Part shown: piece by piece, positions 38,841 through 49,715 of the stretch
Layout of the letters: each line of letters begins with the position of its first letter
Position numbering within the stretch: the stretch's first letter is position 1
DNA from: Yarrowia lipolytica
Lineage: Eukaryota; Ascomycota; Dipodascomycetes; Dipodascales
Assembly (NCBI RefSeq): GCF_001761485.1
Contig: NC_090772.1
Location: forward strand, 186,001 to 250,000
Direction of reading: 5' to 3'
Length of the DNA: 64,000 nucleotides
Notes under the pieces: model-generated
Told to the model about the DNA's origin: nothing
Seen by the model: the letters and a program-made list of their open reading frames with translations, nothing else
Databases searched by the model: none
Program-made: the position numbers and the translations under genes

Positions 38841-40850
38841 ATGCGCAACTTGACAGACCCCGAAAACGACGGCAGCGACTCGTCCGACAAAAACTCGTCC
38901 GACAAAAACTTGTCCGACAAGCTCGTCCAGACCAATGTCGAAAGCGTGGACTCATTCGAGCACCCATCCACGTCTAACGAGACGCTGGAGCAGACGCCCG
39001 AGATGCGTACCCCGGCGCAGAGCCCTGGCATTCCGCCGGACCTCGGAGGCCCCGAAACTCCATACAACAACTCACGCAACATTTCGGAAGGATCAGAATT
39101 CAGCTACGGGCCCGGCACGCCGTATATGCCGCGCACCCGACGCCATTCGGGCGAACAGCGTTCTTTTGGTTCGTCCAGCGACTCGCTGAAGAAGGAGAAG
39201 ATGGGCACGCCGTCGTTTGACAGATACCCCGTGGCAGCGTCGTTGTCGTCGTATAATATCTCATTCGAGAAACACCCACTCATGGCTGAGGACTCGTTCA
39301 GCCCGTTTGGAGGCTACCCGGTGTCGGTGTTCCCTCTCAACATGGACGAGAAGGAAGGAGATGACTACCTGCATAACCCGGACCCGGTGCTGGACCAGGA
39401 GATGGACAAAAAGTGCCACCGAATGGACTTCCGGGGCGTCAGCTCGCTGATCGCCTTCATCGCACTCATTCTGGGCGCCATTGCCGTCTTTATTATCGTG
39501 CCTGCTCTCACCTACTCTGGAGTCACCGAACGTATCGATCATCCTGTCGTCACCCACGATGTCGAGGTATTATCGGCGTACAGATTCCCCCAGCTCAACT
39601 TTAGAAAAACACTCATCGACCCAGATACCCCTTCGTCGGCCACCTCTCACACTGCACGAGACGGCTCGTCCTGGAACCTCGTGTTCTCTGACGAATTCAA
39701 CCTCGAGGGCCGAACATTTTACCCCAAGGACGACCCCTTCTGGACCGCTGTGGACCTGCATTACGCCGCCACCCGCGACCTGGAGTGGTACGACCCCGAC
39801 GCCGCTATTACTGAGAATGGTACTCTGGTGCTCACTCTTGATGCCTTTAAGAACCACGACCTGTACTACCGGTCCGGCATGGTTCAGTCGTGGAACAAGC
39901 TGTGCTTCACTCAGGGCTACATTGAAATCTCGGCGTCTCTCCCCGGCCAAGGAAGAAACCCTGGCCTGTGGCCTGGTCTATGGACCATGGGTAACTTGGG
40001 ACGTCCTGGCTACCTGAGTACTACCGACGGAGTCTGGCCTTACTCGTACGACTCGTGTGACGCTGGAATCACCCCCAACCAGTCCTCCAGCGACGGTATC
40101 TCTTACCTTCCTGGCCAGAGACTGAACAAGTGCACTTGCAAGGGTGAAGACCATCCGAACCCCGGCGTGGGACGAGGAGCTCCCGAGATTGATGCTCTGG
40201 AAGGCTCGGTCGACTCGACTCTTCACGTTGGAGTTGCATCCCAGTCGCTGCAGGTTGCACCCTTTGATATCTGGTACATTCCCGATTACAACTTTGTGGA
40301 GATCCACAACTCCAGTGTCACCTCCATGAACACATACGCTGGTGGAATGTTCCAACAGGCCATCTCCGGTATCACCGTGCTCAACAACGAGTGGTACGAG
40401 ACCCCATCTGCCGGTTCAAATGACGATAACTCATACTTCCAGACGTTTGGTTTCGAATACACCAACGACGACAACAATGGATACATCCAGTGGCACGTAG
40501 GTTCCGACCCTACATTCACTCTCCACACCTTTGCCCTTGGACCCAATGGTAACGTCGACCGACGACCCATCTCCAAGGAACCCATGTCCATCATCATGAA
40601 CTTGGGTGTGTCTAATTCGTGGACCTACATTGACTGGCCCAGTCTCAGCTTCCCATCCAAGATGCGAATCGACTACGTGAGAATCTACCAGCCTCCGGGA
40701 CAGCAGAGTATCACTTGTGACCCCAAGGATTACCCTACCTATGATTATATTGAGAGGCACCGACCGGCATATGATAATGCCAACTTCACCCTATGGTCTG
40801 ATGCTGGTTATGATCGGCCGTCGAACACATTGATGGACGGTTGTACGTAG
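38841..40850 (+). CDS. KRE6: Beta-1,6-glucan synthesis protein, GH16 family (KRE6/SKN1)
   Basis: A 669-residue type II membrane protein. The cytosolic N-terminal 195 residues are Ser/Asp-rich and start with tandem SSDKN repeats. One membrane helix follows (about 201-223, SLIAFIALILGAIAVFIIVP), then a lumenal GH16-type domain (about 270-630). Hallmarks are WNLVFSDEFNLEGRTFYP, DLEWYDPDAAITENGTLVL, LPGQGRNPGLWPGLWTMGNLG and the acidic active-site segment APEIDALEGS near residue 448. KRE6 and SKN1 are close paralogues in yeast and cannot be separated here. They act in the secretory pathway to make the beta-1,6-glucan that links mannoproteins to beta-1,3-glucan. The length is slightly below S. cerevisiae Kre6 (720), owing to a shorter cytosolic part. 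Confidence 0.94.
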   Translation: MRNLTDPENDGSDSSDKNSSDKNLSDKLVQTNVESVDSFEHPSTSNETLEQTPEMRTPAQSPGIPPDLGGPETPYNNSRNISEGSEFSYGPGTPYMPRTRRHSGEQRSFGSSSDSLKKEKMGTPSFDRYPVAASLSSYNISFEKHPLMAEDSFSPFGGYPVSVFPLNMDEKEGDDYLHNPDPVLDQEMDKKCHRMDFRGVSSLIAFIALILGAIAVFIIVPALTYSGVTERIDHPVVTHDVEVLSAYRFPQLNFRKTLIDPDTPSSATSHTARDGSSWNLVFSDEFNLEGRTFYPKDDPFWTAVDLHYAATRDLEWYDPDAAITENGTLVLTLDAFKNHDLYYRSGMVQSWNKLCFTQGYIEISASLPGQGRNPGLWPGLWTMGNLGRPGYLSTTDGVWPYSYDSCDAGITPNQSSSDGISYLPGQRLNKCTCKGEDHPNPGVGRGAPEIDALEGSVDSTLHVGVASQSLQVAPFDIWYIPDYNFVEIHNSSVTSMNTYAGGMFQQAISGITVLNNEWYETPSAGSNDDNSYFQTFGFEYTNDDNNGYIQWHVGSDPTFTLHTFALGPNGNVDRRPISKEPMSIIMNLGVSNSWTYIDWPSLSFPSKMRIDYVRIYQPPGQQSITCDPKDYPTYDYIERHRPAYDNANFTLWSDAGYDRPSNTLMDGCT

Positions 40851-42313
40851 AGATCTAAACACCTTAGCTCGAGTCTGCGTTTCTGGCGATGGTGTTGAGT
40901 TCGTGGAACGGCACAATTAATGGAAGTCTTCTCGATCCAGCGGAGCTGGTGAGAGTTGATTAGTAAGCTTGTTTCACGAGCCCTCGGGTCTCATTGAAAC
41001 TCCATCGTCCGAGAAACGTATCTCACTATCCAACGTCACGGATTAAGCTAGACTTCATCTAGCAACTGGTTCCTTCGGACACCAGTGTTATTTATTTGTA
41101 TGTAACTATAGATTTTTGATTGGTACAGTACCAGCGTTTGTAATAAGGGGTAGAATCACAACTTGAAGAGTTGACAAGACGACGGAGATGAAGAAGGAGG
41201 AAGACTAGTCATTCCAGTTGCGTTACACTCGCACCAATTTAAAGGAGTTATTGCCCTTGACGCCAGTTCCATCATTGAGCGAGAGTATGAGATTCTTAAC
41301 GTCGGGAAGCTCTAAGAATCTGGAGTCGAGAATGATGCCTGTCGATGACGGCGTCTATGGCTAGGTAGGAATTTCCTTTGGTCGACTCGCAGAGGAGAAT
41401 ATGCCACTAGAACATTTATTTATTCCTCGGTCCCGACATAACAAGTACTTATAGTAATACAGCTCACAATAGACACTTTCGAACGTGCTTGAAGGAGATG
41501 GTACAAGTAACTCACGGAACTCTCGACGAGAAGACTCCCTTACAAGCCATTAATAATAGGAAGCATCCAACACGAACATGTTCTGGCGAGGGTTTCATGT
41601 TGTTCCTAGAACTCACCTTTCGTGTCTAGACAGTCTACTCATTTTGCAGATGTGGGAGCATGTGTTGCTTTAAGTGAAGTCAACGCTGCCAGATACAGAA
41701 TGGTTTCAAACGCTACCCGACGATATTTTGAAGTAATATGTGAAATTCCGAGTCCTTGCATTCAAAAATCGTGTCGGGGATGCGGAAACGGAAGAAACGA
41801 GTGCATTGCAGATGGCCAAGTTGTTCAACAGAGAAAAACTAAGAACTCTGGAGAAGCTAGAGAAGCCACGGAAAGGACGTTCTCATTATCCAGCTCAGCG
41901 AGTACTAATCTACAAGCACAGTAGTTAACATTAATAGCTGAGTTCTGAGTTCACTCAATCTCAATGTATCAAATCAATCACTGTACAGTAAGCAACATGG
42001 AGAAGTCCGGTATCCGAGTCAGTTTGCAAATCAAACGAACAATGAAATGAAGTAAAAATACTTATATAGCTTCACAAATACCGCAGAACAACCAGTATGT
42101 ATTTTTCTCAGCCCATAGCTGGCTTCTTTCCGAAGTAACAGAAAAGCAACTCCAGAATGAGGACCATCATAAAGAAATTAAAGATTATGTCACTATCAGA
42201 AGACGACAAAGTATCTAATAAACTTGTAAATTACACAGAATTGGCAATTTTTTTCTTCATTTTCCTTATTCTAATGATTCATTACAGCATTTATTTTATT
42301 TTTATTTTATTTT
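40851..42313. other. Intergenic region with coding-like debris
   Basis: No intact gene. About 41170-41935 contains stretches that read as protein in one frame on each strand but are broken (see the pseudogene entry). A tandem copy of the repeat edge lies at 42266-42288, 48 bases before the same 23 bases recur at 42314-42336 inside repeat copy 2. Confidence 0.5.
41180..41935. pseudogene. Possible decayed coding remnant, family unknown
   Basis: On the minus strand near 41190-41330 a segment reads FLELPDVKNLILSLNDGTG and ends in NSFKLVRV and a stop, like a protein C-terminus. On the plus strand near 41740-41935 another reads TEETSALQMAKLFNREKLRT. Both sit in broken frames and more than one reading looks protein-like, so strand and extent are uncertain. 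I do not recognise the family. Confidence 0.25.
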
Positions 42314-42477
42314 TTATTCTAATGATTCATTACAGCTTACCTAGTAAGCCGGGTTATTGGCGTTTCAATAAATCATACACTTCTGAATCTTTGCGATGTG
42401 TGCTGAAAGAATCAGACATTTGATAGTCGACGCTTCATCTAGTTGATGTCATTGTCGTGGTCTCGTGGTGGTGAATC
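42314..42477 (+). repeat. Dispersed repeat, copy 2, upstream of tRNA-Ala (solo-LTR-like)
   Basis: The counterpart of 26641-26809. The shared parts include CTAGTAAGCCGGGTTATTGG, a GATGTCATT segment and GTGGTCTCGTGGT. It ends about 84 bases before the tRNA 5' end and has the same orientation relative to the tRNA as copy 1. Long T-runs follow it. It is a remnant without internal genes; age is moderate, judging by some 15 percent difference between the copies. Confidence 0.6.
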
Positions 42478-42560
42478 TTTTTTTTTATTTTTTTTATTCT
42501 AATTTTTTTCAAAAGTCAGAATTTAGATACTGCATGCAATGATGTACCATTTTCAAAAAT

Positions 42561-42634
42561 GGGCGTCTGGTGTAGTTGGTTATCACATGCGCTTAGCATG
42601 CGCGAGGTCCCCGGTTCGATTCCGGTGTCGTCCA
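42561..42634 (+). tRNA. tRNA-Ala (anticodon AGC)
   Basis: A 74-base cloverleaf without intron. The acceptor GGGCGTC pairs with GTCGTCC and A73, including the G3:U70 pair that marks alanine tRNAs and a U6/U67 mismatch also present in yeast tRNA-Ala. The anticodon loop is CTTAGCA and the T arm is CCCCGGTTCGATTCCGG. A T6 run directly behind (42637-42642) terminates Pol III. No 5S rRNA follows. Confidence 0.97.
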
Positions 42635-42642
42635 ATTTTTTC

Positions 42643-43505
42643 TTCTTCTCAATTTTAACTGAGAAGAGGTCTTGGTTCTGTTTTTCGCACATGCAAGAGT
42701 TGGCCCATCCTCAGTATTTCCTCCTTCCATTTCCCAACCACACCACGCTAATCCCGCCCACTTATTCCCCTCGCGTTATCCATGTGCCAAGCCTGCTATC
42801 AGACATTAGCAGAATTGGCACCCCTTATGTTGGTGACGCAAGACCGGAATTAAAATGTAGCGCAAAACTTTTCACGCATTTGCTTTTGCGCAGCCTCGGC
42901 TACATTACGACTCCCATCTCCAAAGTTAAGAGCTCTTTTCATCTCCGATAAATTAAACTATGAGAGGAGAGAGGTATTGTAGACGGCTCAGGCTTCAGGG
43001 ACGGCTCTGAAGGGGCCACGGCTCCGGCCCCGGCCCCGGCCCCTGTATGCGGGCTCCGAACCCGCAAGCTACTACCAAACAGCACCTCGACAGCACGTGC
43101 TCGCGATGAAGAGCTTTACATGCCCATTTCGTTGGCGAAGATGTCTTCTCTTGATGAAGGACTGGTTGGGTCGTAGCACTACGGCTGATTTTCACAAGCT
43201 GTAGAAACAAGCTACGAAATACAAGTACGGCACAGCAACACAGTTCGGTAGCCCCGCCGCTTCAGCCTCCCTCCCGACCAAGACGATAAAACATCTTCAA
43301 ACCTGGTGGAACTCAGACGCCCACATCCCAACATGTGCTCAACGAGCATGGGCAACTGTACAGTGGAAAGCGCCGATCGGTGCAACCACGATTTGCGGAG
43401 CGACAGATCGACACTGGATGGGCGCTGGTTTACCTGTTGCCTAACTGGGCATTAATTGATCTAACCACGGACAGAGCTATACAAAACTCGATAGGAGAGG
43501 GAAGG

Positions 43506-43538
<33 letters not shown>

Positions 43539-43714
43539 TTGTTTGGAGTAACTGAGTCGAGAAAGAACACACCTTGATGACTAAAAATACTAAGAGGTTC
43601 AGCATATATTACGTCTACAAATAGATGGTGAACTGATATCACAATAAGACCATCAAATTACAACGATTATTTTGTCAATCATCAATATACATTAAATATT
43701 CTATATGCAAAAAT
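42643..43714. other. Intergenic region behind tRNA-Ala
   Basis: It contains a GGCTCCGGCCCC-type GC repeat (43018-43043), a short GCGGG/CCCGC hairpin (43049-43066) and a 31-base T run (43507-43537). No gene is recognised. The region ends with the AT-rich 3' flank of the BRE4-like gene. Confidence 0.5.
43507..43537. repeat. 31-base poly(T) tract
   Basis: An uninterrupted run of T, by far the longest homopolymer in the window. It could be replication slippage or, read on the minus strand, an old poly(A) tail of a retroposed sequence; the flanks show no recognisable element. Confidence 0.9.
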
Positions 43715-46700
43715 CTAGACCGTGTTGAGATGGTCGTAAAGATAATAATTATGGGACCCGTACTGCTCACCAACAATCATCTTGACCTGGATCAGAATTC
43801 GGTCCATTCGGTCGTAAATCTTGTTGGCAATCGACAGGGCAGAAATGTACTGAAGACCATCCGAGGTTCGAAGACGCTCGTTGGAGACATCCACATGCTC
43901 GTTGACGGCTCCTTCAATAATGTCAGGCGAGGCTTGGGGGTTTCCGGGACTACCGGGGTCCTCCACACCCACCTCACTTTCGGTGGCCAAGCTGTAGAGC
44001 TGACCATCGAGCATCTGGACATGCTCCATCAGAAGATGAGCAGGAGTGATCTCGGGAAGACCGACACCTCGCTCCAGAGCAGATCCAGACATGTAGAGAA
44101 TGGCAAAATAGTGAGACATTAGGTTTTGGTTTCGCCATCCAATACACTTGAGAACGTGCGGTAGCCAGAACGTTGGGTCCTTGAACCGCTTGAGAATTGT
44201 GTACAGGTGCAGATACAGCTCGACAACCTCGCCGAGCAGCGCAATAAGCTCCTTGTACACCGCGGCAGGCCAGGGACCCTGCATTTCGGGCTCGTACTTG
44301 AGAATCATGGTCGTTCGACGTGCGCCCATCAGCTTCATGATGATACCGTTGATGTGAGCTGCAATAGGATCAGCCTTGGCGTCCACCACGATTCGGGGAT
44401 TGCGCATCTTCTCCGCGGCAAAGTGAGACACCTCACAAAAGAGGTTACCGGTCTCATGAATGACAGACGAGAGCATCTTTCGAACAGCCTTCTTACCGGT
44501 GTAAGGGTGAGGGAGGTACGAACAAATGGAACCAATGACAATACCACAGCAGACAGCAACAAATCGATGCCACGCAACAGTCCAACCCACGCCAATGCTG
44601 TAGGTAGAGATCTTCTGGCCATCGACCCACGAAATACCCACCACCAGAGTATGAGTGATAACCAACACAATGGTAGGGATGGGAGAACCAATGGGATGGA
44701 ACTCACGGTAGAATTGCAGGGGAATGTAGACAATACCCATGGTGACTGCGTAGCCGTAGGAGTTACCATGACCTTTACCCGTACTAATGTACCATGCAAC
44801 CATTGAGATGATTACCGCATAGAAGGTATGCAGAATACGGTTGATGATATTGTACAGGTTATCGACAGCCAGCTCGGCCACCGACAGGAAAGTCATTACA
44901 ATGACCCAGTAAAGACGGTTAGTGTAGTACCAGTGGTGCGAGTGCTTGAACAGGGCGGGAAAAGAAGCAATGATGACGAAAATCGAGCCCTTAAGTGGAA
45001 CCATGAACTTGGTCTGGATAAGATGATGGTAGGTAGATCGAATGAATCCACCCACAGAGTGACCAATGTGCTGTCCAGGAAGGGCGTCGGGATCACGAGT
45101 CTCGGCCATGGTGCTCTTGAGAGAGAAAGTGCTCTGCTCAGCCTCGGTCTCATTGCTGTACTTGGCATCACCAGCACCAGTGAAGACAGACATTCGGAAC
45201 TTGCTCATCTGGACATAATTTCCGAGACCAGTAACAAAGTGGGGCTCGGGCTGCTTGTAGTCCATGTCGATCATCTGATCAACCATGAAGTCCAGGTTGT
45301 GTAGAATCTCCTGCAGGTAGCCGCAGTACAGAGAACCTTGAAGAACACGGGAAATGAGGACTCCAGCTTCGGCGCCAGTGAAGATGGTGTAGCGGTCAGC
45401 AATAAACTGATCTCGAACCACTTTGTACCGCTCGTAGACCTCCACCAGCTGAGCAGCCTGCTCCTTTTGCAGAGCAACTCGCTTCTTTCGCATCCAAGGA
45501 AGGAAGTAAGCGTAAGTTCGGAAGTGGTTGCAGGCATTGGTCCAGGAGACCATTGTATCGAGTAGCTCAGCCACAGAGTCTAGAACAGGACCAGAGATTC
45601 TGTCCAACGTCTCCATCACATGGTCCAGGTCAGCCATAGAGAACGGTGGATCGGAAGAAACAGCCTTGGAACCACCATCCTGCTCCTGAACCGAAGCTCG
45701 CTTCCACTCGTCTCGCAGGATACCAGCCATGGAGTGCTGGGTCTCAAAAGCACCTACGGGAGCATAGTCCTTCGGTTTCTTGGACTTCTTGTCTGGCTTG
45801 GTATTGTCGGTACCAATTGCAAAACTGAGCTGGCGCTCCAGAGTCTGTGTGTCACCCTTGTGGTACTCCAGCACAGCATGTCGCAGGTTTTCCATCGAGT
45901 CATAGAACATGCTGAAACCGCTCATCATGGACGCAAGACGAGAGACGGTGATCTTTGCACTAGGGTAGTGGGCCAAAGAGTACCGCGTGATAGTGACTTC
46001 CATGGGCATAGAAGACTCCATGGCCGACAACACAGGGAAGAGACCCCGGATCTTGAGAATAAGACCCTCGATGGTGTTGAACTTCAGCCACTCGGTCTCA
46101 TTGGAAGGTCGGGTCTCGGCCACAAACTTGCGCTGAAATTTGATCAAAGAACTGAGCAGCATGTACTCCTTCTTGATCATGTCCATGTACTGGTGAGAGG
46201 AGGTGACGGGGCAAATGACAATTGCGACAAACATATTGAGCGCAAGAGCCAGACCCATGGGCTTCATCATACCGGTTCCCACCTCTTTGGCATCGAACCA
46301 GGGGGTGTGAACTGACGAAACAAGAGACACACAGGCAGCAATCATGCCCGTGATGGCTCCAGGGATGTACACGGGGTGCTTGAACTTGAAGTAGAAGTGG
46401 ATGCATCCAGTTACTCCTAGCCAGAAGGCGTAGATAGCAGACGTGCTGCCCTTCATGTAGATACCTCGACTGGCATGCTCATTGAGACAAGTCATAAGCT
46501 CTGTTTTGCTGAGATCAGCGCTACAGAGGCCTCTGTTTACAACGTCCTGCATAAAGTCGGTTACTGTCCATCGGTCGTAGAAATACGTGTTGCTAATTCG
46601 CATGGGGACAATGTTGGCGCAGACCCATCCCGTCATGATGAAGAACATGAGCAGGACGTTGATCACAAACGCCGAGATGATGGACAGCTGGCCCGAAGGC

Positions 46701-47281
46701 ATGACAATAGACATGACGAGGCCGAGGTAGCACGAGGGACCCAGCCACCGCGCCGACTTGTGTACCACCATCAGAATGATGATGGTGAAAGAGACGATCC
46801 AGTCACGCAGAATGACAATGAAGCCATCGAGATTGAGATGATCCGTGAACCACCACGGATGAAAGAATCGCCAGAAGAAGTGGTGTTGTGGAGGACCGGG
46901 TGCTCGGTTGGGGAAGGACCGTTTTGTGTTGTTGAGCATCTCGCGTCGCGGGGTGGGATCGTCGACAGTTCTGTGACGTCGGGGTCGAATCGAGAAGAAG
47001 TCCTCGCTGATTCTGCGTGCTAGAGATCGAGGCTGTTGTGGGAGCTTGTTGTCGCCTTCTTCGGGAGATGCCGATTCGCCCTTTTCCATCTCGTAACTAT
47101 CATCCTCACCATAATACTGTTGTGGCTGGTGATGGTGGTCCTGGTCGTGGTGGTCCTGGGGGACATGGCTGTCGGCAGGCTGTGTTTCTTGGACGGCATG
47201 GTCCTGGGGGTTGTGGTCGAGCTCGAAATCAAACTCTTCTTTTTCTTGACCTGGGTCTGGAACGTGGCCCGGTGTAGTCAT
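43715..47281 (-). CDS. BRE4-like multi-spanning membrane protein (ArAE_2/FUSC family)
   Basis: An 1188-residue protein with a His/Gln/Asp-rich cytosolic N-terminus (about 1-125). A first block of about six membrane helices follows (about 145-330, from WWFTDHLNLDGFIVILRDWI), then a large soluble part (about 340-740). A second six-helix block (about 745-890, VPLKGSIFVIIASFPALFKH onward) and a soluble C-terminal domain complete it. This two-block plan is that of the fungal 'putative ER transporter, 6TM, N-terminal' plus FUSC-like plus DUF2421 proteins, including S. cerevisiae Bre4, whose loss causes brefeldin A sensitivity. Substrate is unknown. The ATG at 47281 lies immediately behind a TACTAACCCAG acceptor. 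A DUF2421-like C-terminus is inferred, not certain. Confidence 0.82.
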   Translation of the reverse strand: MTTPGHVPDPGQEKEEFDFELDHNPQDHAVQETQPADSHVPQDHHDQDHHHQPQQYYGEDDSYEMEKGESASPEEGDNKLPQQPRSLARRISEDFFSIRPRRHRTVDDPTPRREMLNNTKRSFPNRAPGPPQHHFFWRFFHPWWFTDHLNLDGFIVILRDWIVSFTIIILMVVHKSARWLGPSCYLGLVMSIVMPSGQLSIISAFVINVLLMFFIMTGWVCANIVPMRISNTYFYDRWTVTDFMQDVVNRGLCSADLSKTELMTCLNEHASRGIYMKGSTSAIYAFWLGVTGCIHFYFKFKHPVYIPGAITGMIAACVSLVSSVHTPWFDAKEVGTGMMKPMGLALALNMFVAIVICPVTSSHQYMDMIKKEYMLLSSLIKFQRKFVAETRPSNETEWLKFNTIEGLILKIRGLFPVLSAMESSMPMEVTITRYSLAHYPSAKITVSRLASMMSGFSMFYDSMENLRHAVLEYHKGDTQTLERQLSFAIGTDNTKPDKKSKKPKDYAPVGAFETQHSMAGILRDEWKRASVQEQDGGSKAVSSDPPFSMADLDHVMETLDRISGPVLDSVAELLDTMVSWTNACNHFRTYAYFLPWMRKKRVALQKEQAAQLVEVYERYKVVRDQFIADRYTIFTGAEAGVLISRVLQGSLYCGYLQEILHNLDFMVDQMIDMDYKQPEPHFVTGLGNYVQMSKFRMSVFTGAGDAKYSNETEAEQSTFSLKSTMAETRDPDALPGQHIGHSVGGFIRSTYHHLIQTKFMVPLKGSIFVIIASFPALFKHSHHWYYTNRLYWVIVMTFLSVAELAVDNLYNIINRILHTFYAVIISMVAWYISTGKGHGNSYGYAVTMGIVYIPLQFYREFHPIGSPIPTIVLVITHTLVVGISWVDGQKISTYSIGVGWTVAWHRFVAVCCGIVIGSICSYLPHPYTGKKAVRKMLSSVIHETGNLFCEVSHFAAEKMRNPRIVVDAKADPIAAHINGIIMKLMGARRTTMILKYEPEMQGPWPAAVYKELIALLGEVVELYLHLYTILKRFKDPTFWLPHVLKCIGWRNQNLMSHYFAILYMSGSALERGVGLPEITPAHLLMEHVQMLDGQLYSLATESEVGVEDPGSPGNPQASPDIIEGAVNEHVDVSNERLRTSDGLQYISALSIANKIYDRMDRILIQVKMIVGEQYGSHNYYLYDHLNTV

Positions 47282-47880
47282 CTGGGTTAGTATAAGGTAG
47301 GGAGGTCAAGAGCGGACAATACCGGATCCAAATGGTAGTCAGCTGGATCGAGATGGTCCAAGATATACTAGTTATCTGGATACGGTCAGTTCCATTGTCT
47401 GGAAAGCAAGTAGACCAGTGCAAGTGATGCTTTCGTGGTGGCTGTGGGGTAATGGCAAAGGCGGAAGTTGGGTATCTCCTGGTTCCAGCTTCGAACATGT
47501 CTTCTTAACCATTCTCCACAACAAAAAGTCTGCGGCTCAGAGAACAAACGCACCCAACCTGTCAGACCCTGCAGAGACGTTGATGCTGTTGATGATGTCG
47601 CAGTCACAGATGTCGATGTCGCAGTCGCTCGCAGTCGAGTTGATGATGTCGCAGTCGCAGTCGCAGTCGCAGTCGCAGATGTCGCTTCTGTGTCGTACAA
47701 CTATTGTCGTGCCACTTGTATCACTCAGGTTTGTGTCCACCACAGTCTGTATCGTACTCCAGTCCGCCGTCTCCGTGCACCACCTGATCCACCATCGCAC
47801 TAATGCAGACGGCTGTACGTCACTGTCATCGCCGTAGCTCCACCGCACCCTGGCTTCTCGCCGCTGTACATTCGACTCAC
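47282..47880 (-). other. 599-bp 5'UTR intron of the BRE4-like gene containing a minisatellite
   Basis: The donor GTGAGTCG starts at 47880 and the acceptor TACTAACCCAG ends at 47282, one base before the ATG. No ATG is seen in the 60 bases before the donor, so it is a leader intron. It contains a tandem GTCGCA hexamer array (about 47596-47690). Confidence 0.78.
47596..47690. repeat. GTCGCA-type hexamer minisatellite inside an intron
   Basis: Blocks of GTCGCA(GTCGCA)n alternate with GATGTC and GATGATGTC units. The purest part (47655-47684) has five consecutive GTCGCA copies. All three frames stay open because no stop can be formed from the unit, which explains the spurious open frames here. Confidence 0.88.
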
Positions 47881-48240
47881 CGATATCCTTGAGGTTGAAG
47901 ATGATGTCGGCCCTCAATGTTATATCCGACGGTATATATCACTCGGTTTGACTTTGCCAATCCTATAGCACCAGCTTTATTCATATTTCCACCTTGTGCA
48001 CTTTAGACTCTCCCGCCAAAAGTTAGCTTGTAAGCTTCATGGTGCAGCCTCTGAAAGTCTCTCAGATCTGCATCCGAAAAAAGCGGAGGAGCCAACAACG
48101 TCATACTAGACCAGACTAGGATTGGCGGTTGGCGGTTGGTGGTTGGTGGTTGGTGAATGTGGATACACAAGCCACGGAGTTATGGTTGTGGGAGGGACAG
48201 TAGCCGGTGTAGCAGCTGCTGTGGGCTCACCGAGCTCGCA

Positions 48241-48296
48241 CTCTACCATGCTCACTCTACAATGGTCACTCTACAACGCTCACTCTACAACGCTCA
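48241..48296. repeat. Tandem repeat, four 14-bp units
   Basis: Units start CTCTACC or CTCTACA: CTCTACCATGCTCA, CTCTACAATGGTCA, then twice CTCTACAACGCTCA. The last two are identical, so amplification is recent. Confidence 0.9.
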
Positions 48297-49684
48297 CTCT
48301 ATCACACCGAGACTTGCCTGCACCACTGTTGACTCCCGAAGCAAACTCCATCACCGGAAATGACACCGCGCTTGCACTGCGCCCGCCCCGCTCTCCTTAC
48401 ATATCTTGAGCATGCTTACTACGAGTCGCCAGAAGAGCATGGTTGGTCCTGCCCACCGCTGCTATCAAGGTTTTCGCACTGTAAATAACGGCACGTAAAA
48501 TCCCACAAACCGTATACGAAGAAGAGCTAAGCAGCAGCGGGACAGGTAGACAAGGCGACAAGTGAAACACGCGGAGTCAGCTGAGACCCGTTGGGTTGGG
48601 GTGTGGGGAGCCCCGCTGTGTCCGTATCTTGTCTGCGATGGGCCCGGGCGTTAGTCAGCAGACCAGAGGACCCTGTCCTGTCATTACTTCTCCTCTTGGG
48701 GCTAATTGGCGACTATCATGGCAATCCACGCAGAGAGTTTGCTTAGTAAAGGGAGAGGCTAATGGCGGGGTTGGGGGGACAAGAAATTGGGGGTTGGGAA
48801 AAGGCGGACTGGGTCATGGAACCCGTGGCGTGGTCATTGTTGTGGGTTCCTCCCAACTCATCTATAAGTAGGGCCATTCTCGTCTCGTCAATGGCACTGC
48901 CACCTGCACCGGTTGGTATTCGCACCGACCGGAATTAAACACTACATGTACCATCTATTAAACACATTTTCCACTGTGACAACGTTGAAGCTTATTGTCC
49001 GTCTGCCAGGCCAGGCTGTATGGTAATGCCGCAAGGGGATAAAAGTAGACAGCAAGACTTGGAGAGCTGGACCAGAGGTGGCCAGAAAAACACAAAAAAA
49101 ACAGACACTAGCGGAAGCCCGACGTGTGTAGATCGCCACATCCTCTTCTATTGATAGTCTCCATGATATAACGACCGTTTTCATGACCCCTCTTCAGCCC
49201 TTTTGGGAGCAAGCTCGAGCTACCTTTAGCAGAATCGCCTTTCCCTCCCATCATTACAAAACGTGCTGCTTGCTGCCGTCTAATTAATAGACATTGTCTC
49301 ATATGTCCTGTAGGGCGAAGTGAGATGAGTAGGAGTAGGAGTAGGAGTGATAAGTGATTGAGTGATACGTGATGGAGTACTTGTCCGGTGCTTGTCCGGT
49401 ACAATACTTGTACCAATACTGTACAGTACTCGCACTGCACTCACTGTAAACGTCCAGGTCCCACGGGCTGACGTATCCATTACTTTTGAGTGACGGGTAT
49501 TCCTTGTCATTGACCCATTATTCGCTTCCTGCTGCCGTTGGTTGGCGGCAAACGGTGCATCTAGCAAAAGTACAGCTACAGTACAGCTACAGTACAGCTG
49601 CTGCTCATAGCATATGATTGTATGAGTACAGTATGTACAGTAGATTGGAAACGCTACAAGTGCAGGGTTTTGATTTATAATTTA

Positions 49685-49714
<30 letters not shown>
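49685..49714. repeat. (ATT)n microsatellite
   Basis: Nine to ten uninterrupted ATT units in intergenic sequence. Confidence 0.9.

Positions 49715-49715
<1 letters not shown>

Noticed and set aside
43018-43066. GC-rich element with a GGTTCGGAGCC string resembling a tRNA B box
   Set aside because: One base of the B box differs and no cloverleaf or A box fits around it.
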